23,781 nt of DNA from a virus: positions 1-23,781 of the IMG/VR virus record IMGVR_UViG_3300042731_000038. One strand, given 5' to 3'. Position 1 is the first letter of the stretch. Every line of letters starts with the position of its first letter. Position numbers and translations under genes: made by a program. The notes below the pieces were generated by a model that saw only the letters and a list, made by a program, of their open reading frames with translations, had not been told where the DNA came from and made no database searches. Shown here piece after piece: positions 1 through 6,518 of this stretch.

Positions 1-65
1 GTTGGTGGAGGACCCATACCAGGTAGAGAAATAGCAGGAGAACAGGCAATAAGAAACTCAATCAT
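1..65 (-). CDS. Start of an unidentified ORF, cut by the window edge
   Basis: An ATG at 65-63 overlaps the gp44 stop codon (ATGA) and opens a frame that runs off the window edge. It begins MIEFLIACSPAISLPGMG and is rich in T-ending codons, as in the neighbouring genes. In T4 the gene after gp44 is clamp loader subunit gp62, but I do not recognise this N-terminus as gp62. The same DNA also reads without stops on the plus strand until position 69, so the direction is not certain. The ATGA coupling favours the minus strand. Confidence 0.45.
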   Translation of the reverse strand, partial: MIEFLIACSPAISLPGMGPPP

Positions 66-1003
66 TTGAAATTACACTCCAGCATTAGTTGAGTAAGACA
101 AGCGAGTAGATTGATTTCCTGGTCTACAACAAATGCAGACTTGTATTGATACTCAGCAATAATCAGAACAGCAGCAGCGACACTAGGACCATCCATTACA
201 CCAGTCAAGTTATCATACAGTTTACGCATGATTGATGTAGGATCAGAATCAAGGTTCTGTGTCACCCACTTCTTCACATCGTTGAACCTCTTGTTCTTCA
301 ATGCTTCTACAAGACTGTCTACATTAGCATCACCTAACGTCGCCAGAATGCCAGTATCAATAGACCCTGTGCTCGCATATCGTTGGAGTTCATTGAGGGT
401 TCTTCGGAAGTCGGGGAAGTATTTCTGAACGACTTCTGCCACAACTCTAGGTTGGAAGGAGACCTCTTCGCGTTGGAGGATATCTCGGCAACGATTGAAG
501 AAAGCGCCTGCCAACTCTTGCTTAGTTTGTCCACGAACATTGAACTCAACAACGGTTGTTCTACTATGTAGAGGTTCGATTATCTTGTTCTTGAAGTTAC
601 AGGTAAAGATAAAACGACAGTTTTTCTGAAACTCTTCGATCGATGCCCTAAGGAGTAGTTGTACGTCGGGCGTCGTATTGTCTGCCTCATCAATGATAAG
701 AACCTTGTGCTTAGCATTAGCAGTGAGAGACACAGTAGAAGCAAAGGATTTTGCCTGATTGCGTACAGTGTCCAAGAATCGACCTTCATCGGACCCATTG
801 ATAACATAGTAATCTGCTCCTAGTTCATGACATAGTGCTTTCGCAATAGTCGTCTTACCTACACCAGCAGTTCCAGACAGGAGAAGATTAGGAATCTCGC
901 CCTGGTCAATGAAACTCTGGAAGGTTTGTTTCACACTGGCAGGAAGTATGCAGTCCTCAACTTTCTGAGGACGATACTTCTCAACCCATAAAAAATCATT
1001 CAT
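62..1003 (-). CDS. 44: Sliding clamp loader large subunit gp44 (AAA+ ATPase)
   Basis: This is the ATPase subunit of the T4-type clamp loader, which with gp62 opens the gp45 ring and places it on primer-template DNA for gp43 polymerase. The 313-aa protein has the clamp-loader N-terminus (WVEKYRPQ, residues 6-12), Walker A GTAGVGKT (44-51), Walker B VLIIDEAD (101-108), a sensor-1 TCN (134-136) and an SRT at 147-149 where clamp loaders usually have the SRC arginine finger. The length is close to T4 gp44 (319 aa). Its ATG overlaps the gp45 stop as TAATG, so the two genes are translationally coupled, matching the T4 order 45-44. Assignment is from motifs and order. Confidence 0.95.
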   Translation of the reverse strand: MNDFLWVEKYRPQKVEDCILPASVKQTFQSFIDQGEIPNLLLSGTAGVGKTTIAKALCHELGADYYVINGSDEGRFLDTVRNQAKSFASTVSLTANAKHKVLIIDEADNTTPDVQLLLRASIEEFQKNCRFIFTCNFKNKIIEPLHSRTTVVEFNVRGQTKQELAGAFFNRCRDILQREEVSFQPRVVAEVVQKYFPDFRRTLNELQRYASTGSIDTGILATLGDANVDSLVEALKNKRFNDVKKWVTQNLDSDPTSIMRKLYDNLTGVMDGPSVAAAVLIIAEYQYKSAFVVDQEINLLACLTQLMLECNFK

Positions 1004-1671
1004 CAGTTGTTAGGTTCGAGTGCAATGAAGTATTTGATACCGTCGCCACGGAACTCGGCAACGTTTTGCTTACTGATCATAACGTGATAACTGCCTGGCA
1101 GCAACTTCAGGTTCTCAACCTTGAAGCAGAAGCAGAACTCTTCATCACCGATCACAGCATCAGGAAGTTCAACAGAGTAACTGTTAGAAGTATCATTCTT
1201 CTTGTCTGTCACCATGATTTGTGCAGCACCTTCGTGACCATACAGACACAGATCAGGAAGTTGATACACAGCAGCAGCACGTTGAAGTTGCTGCAGAATA
1301 TCAGCACTCAGAGCAAAATCAACATCAATAGAAGGAAGAGTGATTGATTTCTCAGGAGGTTGAACAATGACATCGGGATCTGCATAGAAGAAACGAGTCT
1401 TAGAACGACCACGCTCATCACTTACAGTGACGTAATTGGACTGGGAAGTATCGATCTTTGGCGAATCAAAGAGAGACAGACCGCCAAGGAATACACCCAG
1501 ATCGTAAATAGAAATCTGCGAATCAAAGGACTCTTCAACGTCAGCGATAGCAAGAATGTTCTTATTGATGCTGAGAGTAGCAACTTGATTGCCAGGTTTG
1601 ATAACGATCGATTTGTTGATTGAACAAAAGTTCTTAAGGACTTCAACGGTGGACTTGGAAATTACTGTCAT
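1003..1671 (-). CDS. 45: Sliding clamp gp45 (DNA polymerase processivity factor)
   Basis: A 222-aa protein matching the length (T4: 228 aa) and position of the trimeric PCNA-like clamp gp45. It tethers gp43 polymerase to DNA and, in T4, also activates gp55-dependent late transcription. It has no catalytic motif. The sequence is the expected run of beta-rich repeats, and the C-terminal segment (GSYHVMISKQNVAEF...GIKYFIALEPNN) resembles gp45 C-termini. The ATG overlaps the stop of the DUF3310 gene (ATGA) and its own stop overlaps gp44. Identity rests on gene order, length and general sequence character; the gp44 neighbour makes it secure. Confidence 0.92.
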   Translation of the reverse strand: MTVISKSTVEVLKNFCSINKSIVIKPGNQVATLSINKNILAIADVEESFDSQISIYDLGVFLGGLSLFDSPKIDTSQSNYVTVSDERGRSKTRFFYADPDVIVQPPEKSITLPSIDVDFALSADILQQLQRAAAVYQLPDLCLYGHEGAAQIMVTDKKNDTSNSYSVELPDAVIGDEEFCFCFKVENLKLLPGSYHVMISKQNVAEFRGDGIKYFIALEPNN

Positions 1672-1943
1672 TGAGGATACTCTTCACGGTTTGAACTTTG
1701 GTCGCTGAAGTAAAGCAGCAACAATCCATAATGTAGGATCTTAATAATGTCACGACGGGCAGTGCCCTTCTTATCGTAACGAGAGGCATACTTCAGAATG
1801 TTTGATCTGCAGAACGCCTCAGCATCGCCACAGGCATCAATCAGGTCTAGCGTCTGAATCTTATCAGTTGCATAGTGCTGATTGTATGTGCCCGCGATGT
1901 AATCTTTCAACTCCTTCAGGAGTGCCTCTTCATTGTATTTCAT
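1668..1943 (-). CDS. DUF3310 family protein (T7 gp1.7 / SaV-like nucleotide kinase family)
   Basis: A 91-aa protein. The central block IQTLDLIDACGDAEAFCRSN followed by ILKYASRYDKKGTARRDIIKI and a C-terminal tyrosine/leucine helix matches the DUF3310 pattern: an 'I..ID..' stretch, a residue run ending in K-Y-x-x-R, then KG-x-x-x-D-I-x-K. In T7 a family member (gp1.7) has been linked to nucleotide monophosphate phosphorylation; whether this copy has that activity is unknown. The frame also opens at a TTG (1949-1947) overlapping the cobS stop as TTGA, adding two residues; I chose the ATG at 1943-1941. It is coupled to gp45 by ATGA and so sits in the clamp operon. Confidence 0.78.
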   Translation of the reverse strand: MKYNEEALLKELKDYIAGTYNQHYATDKIQTLDLIDACGDAEAFCRSNILKYASRYDKKGTARRDIIKILHYGLLLLYFSDQSSNREEYPQ

Positions 1944-1945
1944 AA

Positions 1946-3019
1946 TCAAAAGGGTTCATCCCCATTATTGTACTCTGAATCGTCTCCTGCGTCAACCTTA
2001 GTGTAGAGGTCAAGGAAGGATTGTTTGGTGTCATCATCGAAACGATTGACACACTTGGTGATAGCGTCAATACGATCACCGAAGATTTGATATGCCTGAA
2101 CGATGTGAACCAGACGACGAGTGGTGATGACCTCATCAACTCCACCGTCAAAGAAAGTCTTACGGATCACACCTGCCCACTTGACAAGGTTATCAGCAAA
2201 CTCTTGATCACATCCTACATTCATGAGAATCTTAGTCTCAACAGTAGCAGCAGGATAATCTTGCTCGAAGGTTACAGGGAAACGCTCAAGGAACGCTTCG
2301 TTGAGAATATTGGTTCCAACAAAGCGACCGTCATCGCTGCCTTTACCTTTAGTATTTGCAGTTGCAATAACATTGAATCCATCCGTGGGGCGAATATATT
2401 TACCAATCTTCTTAAGGAATACTCCCTTGCCTTCAAGTACGGATTGCAGACACAGAATCTTGTTAGAAGCAAGGTCGATCTCATCTAGAAGAAGTACAGC
2501 TCCCCTCTCCAAAGCTTCGATGACAGGACCATTGTGCCACACAGTATCACCATCAACAAGACGGAACCCGCCAATAAGATCATCTTCGTCTGTTTCGATG
2601 GTGATGTTGACACGGATCAATTCTCGCTTACTTGCTGCACACGCTTGTTCGACAGAGAGCGTTTTACCATTGCCCGAGAGACCCGTGATAAATGCAGGGT
2701 AGAATTTACGGGAAGCAATAATCTTTTTAACAGACTGAAAGTTACCAAACTGGACGAAGGAATCATCTTTTTCTGGGATGTAATTTACAGCGGATGTTGC
2801 AGAAGGTGCTTCGTATGCCTGCTGAATTTCTTGAGCAGTAAGGTTCCAGACACCTGTACCTGATTTATAAGACTTAAGACGCTTGCATGCAGTAGCGTAA
2901 GATACGTTCAACTGCATCGCTGCTTCACGGATGTTGGCACAACCCACCTCAGATCCAACGTGCTCAGTCAGATACTGAACAAGATCTTCGGTTGTCACGG
3001 GGTTTGGAGCAAAAGGCAT
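1946..3019 (-). CDS. cobS: CobS-like MoxR-type AAA+ ATPase
   Basis: A 357-aa AAA+ ATPase of the kind annotated in cyanophages as the cobaltochelatase subunit CobS. Residues 1-60 hold a helix-turn-helix-like segment (IREAAMQLNVSYATACKRLK, 30-49). Walker A is GLSGNGKT (113-120) and Walker B is LLLDE (176-180). In the aerobic B12 pathway CobS and CobT power cobalt insertion by CobN. MoxR-type ATPases more generally work with VWA-domain partners, and a VWA protein (CobT-like) lies just upstream here, separated only by a 47-aa ORF. It has its own promoter, and its A-rich leader has no Shine-Dalgarno sequence. The family is clear; actual cobaltochelatase activity is not shown. Confidence 0.85.
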   Translation of the reverse strand: MPFAPNPVTTEDLVQYLTEHVGSEVGCANIREAAMQLNVSYATACKRLKSYKSGTGVWNLTAQEIQQAYEAPSATSAVNYIPEKDDSFVQFGNFQSVKKIIASRKFYPAFITGLSGNGKTLSVEQACAASKRELIRVNITIETDEDDLIGGFRLVDGDTVWHNGPVIEALERGAVLLLDEIDLASNKILCLQSVLEGKGVFLKKIGKYIRPTDGFNVIATANTKGKGSDDGRFVGTNILNEAFLERFPVTFEQDYPAATVETKILMNVGCDQEFADNLVKWAGVIRKTFFDGGVDEVITTRRLVHIVQAYQIFGDRIDAITKCVNRFDDDTKQSFLDLYTKVDAGDDSEYNNGDEPF

Positions 3020-3044
3020 TGGTTTGTTTGTTTTGTATACAGTT

Positions 3045-3053
3045 ATTATAGCA
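3045..3053 (-). promoter_or_regulatory. Extended -10 promoter for the cobS-gp45-gp44 operon
   Basis: The minus strand reads TGCTATAAT, a perfect extended -10 element, about 25 bases before the cobS ATG. No good -35 box sits at the right distance (best is about 3 of 6 matches), as is common for extended -10 promoters. The same nine bases occur upstream of cobT. Confidence 0.65.
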
Positions 3054-3057
3054 GAAA

Positions 3058-3078
3058 GACCCAGCGATGTGCCAGGTC
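3058..3078 (-). terminator. Possible weak terminator or attenuator upstream of cobS
   Basis: On the minus strand GACCTGGC and GCTGGGTC can pair across the loop ACATC as an 8-bp stem with two G-U pairs, followed by TTTCT. It lies 13 bases after the stop of the 47-aa gene and just before the cobS -10 box. The T-tract is short, so strength would be low. Confidence 0.4.
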
Positions 3079-3090
3079 TAGGACAGTTAT

Positions 3091-3234
3091 TTAATCGAAC
3101 ACTGCTGTCACACCCATAAGGGTTGCCCCAGGGTTTCGTGCTAGAGCAATTTCCCTAGCGTGTTCGTAGTCTCTAGCAATTACAATCTCATCAAAGACTG
3201 TGCCAGCGATGTAGAGTTGAACTTTACACTTCAT
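3091..3234 (-). CDS. Small conserved phage protein, 47 aa, unknown function
   Basis: A 47-aa ORF starting MKCKVQLYIAGTVFDEIVIA and ending GVTAVFD. Its ATG overlaps the cobT stop codon (ATGA), so it is probably translated by coupling. The mix of short beta-like segments with a central alanine/arginine helix (ARDYEHAREIALARNP) suggests a compact alpha/beta fold. I recall similar short proteins in other T4-like cyanophages but cannot name a family. It fills the interval between cobT and the cobS promoter. No signal peptide or membrane segment is seen. Confidence 0.75.
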   Translation of the reverse strand: MKCKVQLYIAGTVFDEIVIARDYEHAREIALARNPGATLMGVTAVFD

Positions 3235-5372
3235 GCGATTTGCTCAATGAATGCATTGAGGATAGTTTTGTTTGTCATCTTAGAACCCATATGTTTCTTG
3301 AATGCCCTGGTAAGTTCTGCTCTGGTTGCAACTTCATTCTTCTGTTTGACATTAAGATTTTGAGTTCCAGCACCAGTGCCTTGATTTGGCATATAGAAAG
3401 ACTGAGTAAATCCAACTTTGTTTTTGATAGAAGCGAAGCGTTCTTTTCTCCACTGCTTATCAATAGATTCGATTTCATCGAATGCAAACTCACGAACAAG
3501 ACGAGTCAGTTCTGCTTTGCTGCAAATACGAATACCTACCCAATTGTAATCAGTGATTTCGCGATAGAAGGATACGATCTCCTTTGTAGTTTCATAAGCA
3601 CTGCTTGAGATTTTACGAGTGTATCCAGTCTTAGGATCGCGAAGGAAGAATACTTTACCACGAGCATGGCAAAGGTAGGTATATTTATATTCACTACCAT
3701 AATAACGACGATCTTCAGAAAGATGTTCGACGTAACTGATAGGATTTGCTTCACCGTCTGTGAGACAAATAACATTCACTTTGCTGACTCGCTCAACCTT
3801 CTTCATCTGTGCGACAATCTGACGAGTGCAATAGACTGCTTCAGCAAGAGGAGTGCCACCGAGAGCATACCTTGTGCAGGAACGCAAACGATATCCGTTC
3901 ATAGCAAACACCTGAAGATACACAAGTTGCATAGACTTCTCTAGAGATTGCTTGTTCTGCCTTGAAGAGAAGAACTCAAACAAAGTAAAGTCATCGAAGA
4001 CACCAAGTTCATTTTCTTTCTGGGTAATATCATCACCCTCACGCCTGCGATCCATACCATAACCAGACTGGAAAGCAAACACCCTGAACGGAATACCAAC
4101 TTTTTTACAGAACCAGATTAGATTGTAGGTTTGCTTCAGAGTGTCTAGGAGTTGATTACCCATAGAACCAGACCAGTCAAGATGCATCACAAGACCGTGA
4201 TTCTTACCTTCAGGAACAACAGTAGTCTTCTTGAAGATGTCATCATTGTACTTGTAAGTGTGCAGTTTGTTAGTGTCAAGAACACCAGTCCTAGCAGTTG
4301 CAGCACGACGATATTCGTCTGCAGACTTCTTCATTTCAAACTGCTTACACAGATAGTTGACAGTCTTCTGAGTGTCTTTCTTGAAACTCTCGTAGTGAGA
4401 GACTCCATATTGAATGTTCTTCTCCCAATACTCTTTGTCTGCATCATCATGATGAGCACCTTCATAGAAGAATTGTTGGAGATCGGTTTGAACTTCTTTG
4501 TATGGAACGATAATGTTATCGATATCAGGAGTAGGAACAGTAAGATACACCCACTCTTTAGCATTGTCATCAATTAGAGTTTCCAATGCTTGAGCAAGTG
4601 CTTCATCAGTCACACACTCAGTTTCATCAGTCTCTCCTCCTCCTTGATAGGAAGGCACATCAAGTTGTGCGTCATCAGAATCAGAATCAGATTCAGTTTG
4701 CTGCTCAGATTCTCCGTCATCGGTGCTTTCAGTTTCAGACTCTTTCTCATCAGTAACAGGATCAACTTCCTCTTGCTCATCAGGAGTCTGAGTTCCATCA
4801 GGTGATGGCATAGCAGGCATAGGTTCAGATTCTTTCTGCTCCTGTTGCTCAGCACAGTAATCGTAGAGTTCCTTTGCGAGTTGCTTGACCTCAGCAAAGG
4901 TCTTGGTGTTAGCGACACGATCAACCCACTCCATTTCAACGTCAGAGAAAGGAAGATTGGGGTTGCCTTTGAAGTAAAGGTTGATACGGTCGATGAATGA
5001 TAGGTCTGCAGGATCTTCGTCCTTCACACCGAAGAAGTCTTGATCCCACAGTTCACTGTACCCATCAAAGAAAGAACGGCGAAGACCAGGATAAGTGACC
5101 TTCATCATACGCTCAATGCGTGCATCCTCCAGAACATTCACAAATGACCTAGGTGCATCACCAAAGGATTCGTTAGGAGTATACAGAGCGTGCCCAACTT
5201 CATGTCCCACTAGGAGATCGTAGACAGTGTTGGAAGCAGTCTTCCAGATGGGCAGGATGAGGAGTCGCTTCTCCACGTCGAAGCAGGCAGTGCTCACTTT
5301 CCGATGCTCCACAGTAAGATTCTCAGTTGCGAGCAGTTTAGCGAGGGTGCCTTTGACTTCTTGTGTGTTCAT
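3231..5372 (-). CDS. cobT: CobT-like protein with HExxH metalloprotease-like motif and VWA domain
   Basis: A 713-aa protein with three regions. Residues about 30-110 contain HEVGH (57-61) followed by NVLEDARIER (79-88), an HExxH plus downstream acidic pattern typical of zinc peptidases. Residues about 175-255 are a low-complexity acidic Glu/Asp/Ser/Gln linker. The C-terminal half is a von Willebrand A domain with MIDAS motif DWSGS (399-403) and a later LTDGEA segment. The acidic linker plus VWA layout is that of the cobaltochelatase subunit CobT, which forms a complex with CobS; a CobS-like ATPase follows downstream. The HExxH motif is not something I associate with classical CobT, so a MoxR/VWA-type chaperone or peptidase role is a real alternative. 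Confidence 0.82.
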   Translation of the reverse strand: MNTQEVKGTLAKLLATENLTVEHRKVSTACFDVEKRLLILPIWKTASNTVYDLLVGHEVGHALYTPNESFGDAPRSFVNVLEDARIERMMKVTYPGLRRSFFDGYSELWDQDFFGVKDEDPADLSFIDRINLYFKGNPNLPFSDVEMEWVDRVANTKTFAEVKQLAKELYDYCAEQQEQKESEPMPAMPSPDGTQTPDEQEEVDPVTDEKESETESTDDGESEQQTESDSDSDDAQLDVPSYQGGGETDETECVTDEALAQALETLIDDNAKEWVYLTVPTPDIDNIIVPYKEVQTDLQQFFYEGAHHDDADKEYWEKNIQYGVSHYESFKKDTQKTVNYLCKQFEMKKSADEYRRAATARTGVLDTNKLHTYKYNDDIFKKTTVVPEGKNHGLVMHLDWSGSMGNQLLDTLKQTYNLIWFCKKVGIPFRVFAFQSGYGMDRRREGDDITQKENELGVFDDFTLFEFFSSRQNKQSLEKSMQLVYLQVFAMNGYRLRSCTRYALGGTPLAEAVYCTRQIVAQMKKVERVSKVNVICLTDGEANPISYVEHLSEDRRYYGSEYKYTYLCHARGKVFFLRDPKTGYTRKISSSAYETTKEIVSFYREITDYNWVGIRICSKAELTRLVREFAFDEIESIDKQWRKERFASIKNKVGFTQSFYMPNQGTGAGTQNLNVKQKNEVATRAELTRAFKKHMGSKMTNKTILNAFIEQIA

Positions 5373-5391
5373 CCGTTTTTCTTGAGTACCC

Positions 5392-5610
5392 TTATATTAT
5401 AGCAGACTTTTCCAGGTGACAAGGTGACGGGGTGACAGTTTTGTTACTGTCCCAATGCCTCACCACTCCAGATATGATGAAAGCGTTAGTGACCATGTAA
5501 CTAATAAAAATACTGGTGCGTATGAGAGCAACGTAATTATCATAAGGAGCTGTCTTGTCGTCACTGAAACTACCTAAACTATACTTCCATATGTCCCAAA
5601 TCTTTTTCAC
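5392..5610 (-). CDS. Small probable membrane protein, 72 aa, cyanophage-conserved
   Basis: The ORF begins at GTG (5610-5608), overlapping the stop of the glutaredoxin-like gene as GTGA, and encodes MKKIWDIWKYSLGSFSDDKT. Residues about 27-47 (YVALIRTSIFISYMVTNAFIISGVV) form one hydrophobic segment, suggesting a single membrane span with a short tail. I recall similar proteins, also starting with a KIW..WKYSLGSFSDDKT-like motif, in other T4-like cyanophages; the function is unknown. The last residues (about 56-72) are encoded by DNA that also carries the GTCACC repeats and the cobT promoter, so the C-terminus may be shaped by regulatory DNA. Confidence 0.75.
   Translation of the reverse strand: MKKIWDIWKYSLGSFSDDKTAPYDNYVALIRTSIFISYMVTNAFIISGVVRHWDSNKTVTPSPCHLEKSAII
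5396..5404 (-). promoter_or_regulatory. Extended -10 promoter for cobT
   Basis: The minus strand reads TGCTATAAT, a perfect extended -10, about 25 bases before the cobT ATG. A TTGTCA lies 15 bases upstream of the TATAAT as a possible -35. The element lies in the last codons of the upstream 72-aa gene. Confidence 0.65.
5415..5436 (-). repeat. Three tandem GTCACC units at 8-base spacing upstream of the cobT promoter
   Basis: On the plus strand GGTGAC occurs at 5415-5420, 5423-5428 and 5431-5436, an exact 8-base period. The array overlaps the possible -35 of the cobT promoter and the 3' end of the 72-aa ORF. It could be an operator, but 8 bases is less than one helical turn. Confidence 0.6.
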
Positions 5611-5843
5611 ACAAACATTCCTTTCTGATTCATATAGTTTAGGGTTTCTTTCAGTCCACCAATATGCCTTGGACCCATTGCAATCTGAGGGTAGTGTGCA
5701 TCACCACCAAACTCCATTTCAAACTCGTGCTTTTCAAAATGCTTTCCGAGATGATAGACAATAACATTACTGTGAACTGCTCTCATCAAATTAACAGCTC
5801 GCTCACATTCCTGATTGCCGTTACTGTAAATAATTGCTTCCAT
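5607..5843 (-). CDS. Glutaredoxin-like protein lacking the first active-site cysteine
   Basis: A 78-aa thioredoxin-fold protein of glutaredoxin size. The N-terminal strand plus active-site region reads IIYSNGNQECERAV (4-17), and the later YPQIAMGPRHIGG corresponds to the cis-proline and GG-turn segment of glutaredoxins. Where glutaredoxins carry CPYC, this protein has NQEC, so only the second cysteine (C13) remains. Classical dithiol or monothiol catalysis needs the first cysteine, so it may be a binding protein or use different chemistry. Cyanophages usually annotate this as glutaredoxin (T4 NrdC role: electrons for ribonucleotide reductase). The ATG overlaps the preceding stop as TAATG. Confidence 0.8.
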   Translation of the reverse strand: MEAIIYSNGNQECERAVNLMRAVHSNVIVYHLGKHFEKHEFEMEFGGDAHYPQIAMGPRHIGGLKETLNYMNQKGMFV

Positions 5844-5965
5844 TAGTCACGTTGTCTCCAATCGTCGATTTCTTCTTGTGTAGGAACTTTAATTCGGAAA
5901 GGAAGACCTTCCTCCTCAAACTCCTCATTCATCTTTTCGTATGTTTCAGGAGTAATCTCAATCAC
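5843..5965 (-). CDS. Very small ORF, 40 aa, sharing its C-terminal DDWRQRD with its neighbour
   Basis: The frame runs from a GTG (5965-5963) to a TAA overlapping the glutaredoxin-like ATG (TAATG). It encodes MIEITPETYEKMNEEFEEEG, then LPFRIKVPTQEEIDDWRQRD. The start overlaps the stop of the upstream 105-aa gene by 8 bases, so the three genes are tightly coupled. The last seven residues, DDWRQRD, are identical to the end of the upstream protein, and the DNA under them is a 20-base exact repeat. The product is acidic and probably helical. The function is unknown. Support is coupling, sensible codon use and the absence of any other gene in this gap. Confidence 0.6.
   Translation of the reverse strand: MIEITPETYEKMNEEFEEEGLPFRIKVPTQEEIDDWRQRD
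5847..5866. repeat. 20-bp direct repeat, copy 1
   Basis: Plus-strand tcacgttgtctccaatcgtc recurs exactly at 5962-5981, 115 bases away. On the minus strand it encodes the DDWRQRD C-terminus of the 40-aa gene. Confidence 0.9.
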
Positions 5966-6275
5966 GTTGTCTCCAATCGTCAGGTTTATCGCGTTGGAAC
6001 CAATCTACAATTTCATCAGCTCCAGTGAACCCCGTTCTGTGATTGGATGGGTCGGGGTCACCTAGTCCCATCCTATTCATAAAATCATCCATACTACCCT
6101 CTCTCATATCAGGGTTTGCGGCTTGGCGTCTTGCCTTGTTCAACCAATCTCTAGCAAGCGTATGGGACTTTGCTAGTTTTTCTGCCCAGATCATGTCCTC
6201 TAGGGGGACTTCTTCGTTCTTAGCGATACACGCACAGATGGACTCCAAACGGAGTCGATACGCAGTCGAGAGCAT
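5958..6275 (-). CDS. Conserved cyanophage protein, 105 aa, unknown function
   Basis: A 105-aa protein. The N-terminal half (MLSTAYRLRLESICACIAKN through RDWLNKARRQAANPD) looks alpha-helical and basic, followed by a Gly/Asp/Pro-rich stretch (MGLGDPDPSNHRTGF) and a terminal EIVDWFQRDKPDDWRQRD. I recall related proteins in many T4-like cyanophages, always without an assigned function. The two cysteines (C14, C16) are close together but no metal site is evident. It precedes the 40-aa gene, whose GTG start lies within its last codons. The upstream gap of 21 bases follows a CTAAATAA sequence formed by the stop codon of the 65-aa gene. Confidence 0.8.
   Translation of the reverse strand: MLSTAYRLRLESICACIAKNEEVPLEDMIWAEKLAKSHTLARDWLNKARRQAANPDMREGSMDDFMNRMGLGDPDPSNHRTGFTGADEIVDWFQRDKPDDWRQRD
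5962..5981. repeat. 20-bp direct repeat, copy 2
   Basis: An exact second copy of the repeat at 5847-5866. Here it encodes the DDWRQRD C-terminus of the 105-aa gene and also contains the GTG start of the 40-aa gene. Confidence 0.9.
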
Positions 6276-6296
6276 AAACCTACACCAGATACAGTG

Positions 6297-6494
6297 TTAT
6301 TTAGATTCTAACATCGATGTCAACTCCTCAGTTTTGTTCCAGTCAGCATATGCTGAATCAGAACGTGCTTCGAGAATATCTAAAATGTCATCACGAATCA
6401 CTTCATTAGACACATAGTCATCGAGGTACATATCAAGTGCTTCCTTGAGATACCTTTTACGGTGCCACTCAGGCGAATATGGTTTGTAATCCAT
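6297..6494 (-). CDS. Conserved cyanophage protein, 65 aa, unknown function
   Basis: A 65-aa acidic, helical protein beginning MDYKPYSPEWHRKRYLKEAL. I recall this N-terminal block (YKPYS.EWHRKRYLKEALD) from other cyanomyoviruses, but no function is known to me. The rest (DDYVSNEVIRDDILDILEAR) looks like two amphipathic helices. It follows gp46 with a 24-base gap containing CTAAATAAAA on the minus strand, which could be a weak late-type box, and it starts the small-gene cluster that leads to the glutaredoxin-like gene. Confidence 0.8.
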   Translation of the reverse strand: MDYKPYSPEWHRKRYLKEALDMYLDDYVSNEVIRDDILDILEARSDSAYADWNKTEELTSMLESK

Positions 6495-6518
6495 GATGTA
6501 AGGTTTGAGTAATTTTAT

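Noticed and set aside
3677-3684. TATAAATA on the minus strand inside cobT
   Set aside because: It encodes part of YKYTYL in a coding region, with no gene start near it; the match is likely chance.
6276-6304. CTAAATAA before the 105-aa gene as a late promoter
   Set aside because: It is formed by the last codons and stop (TCT AAA TAA) of the 65-aa gene; with small early-type genes around it, the match is not enough.
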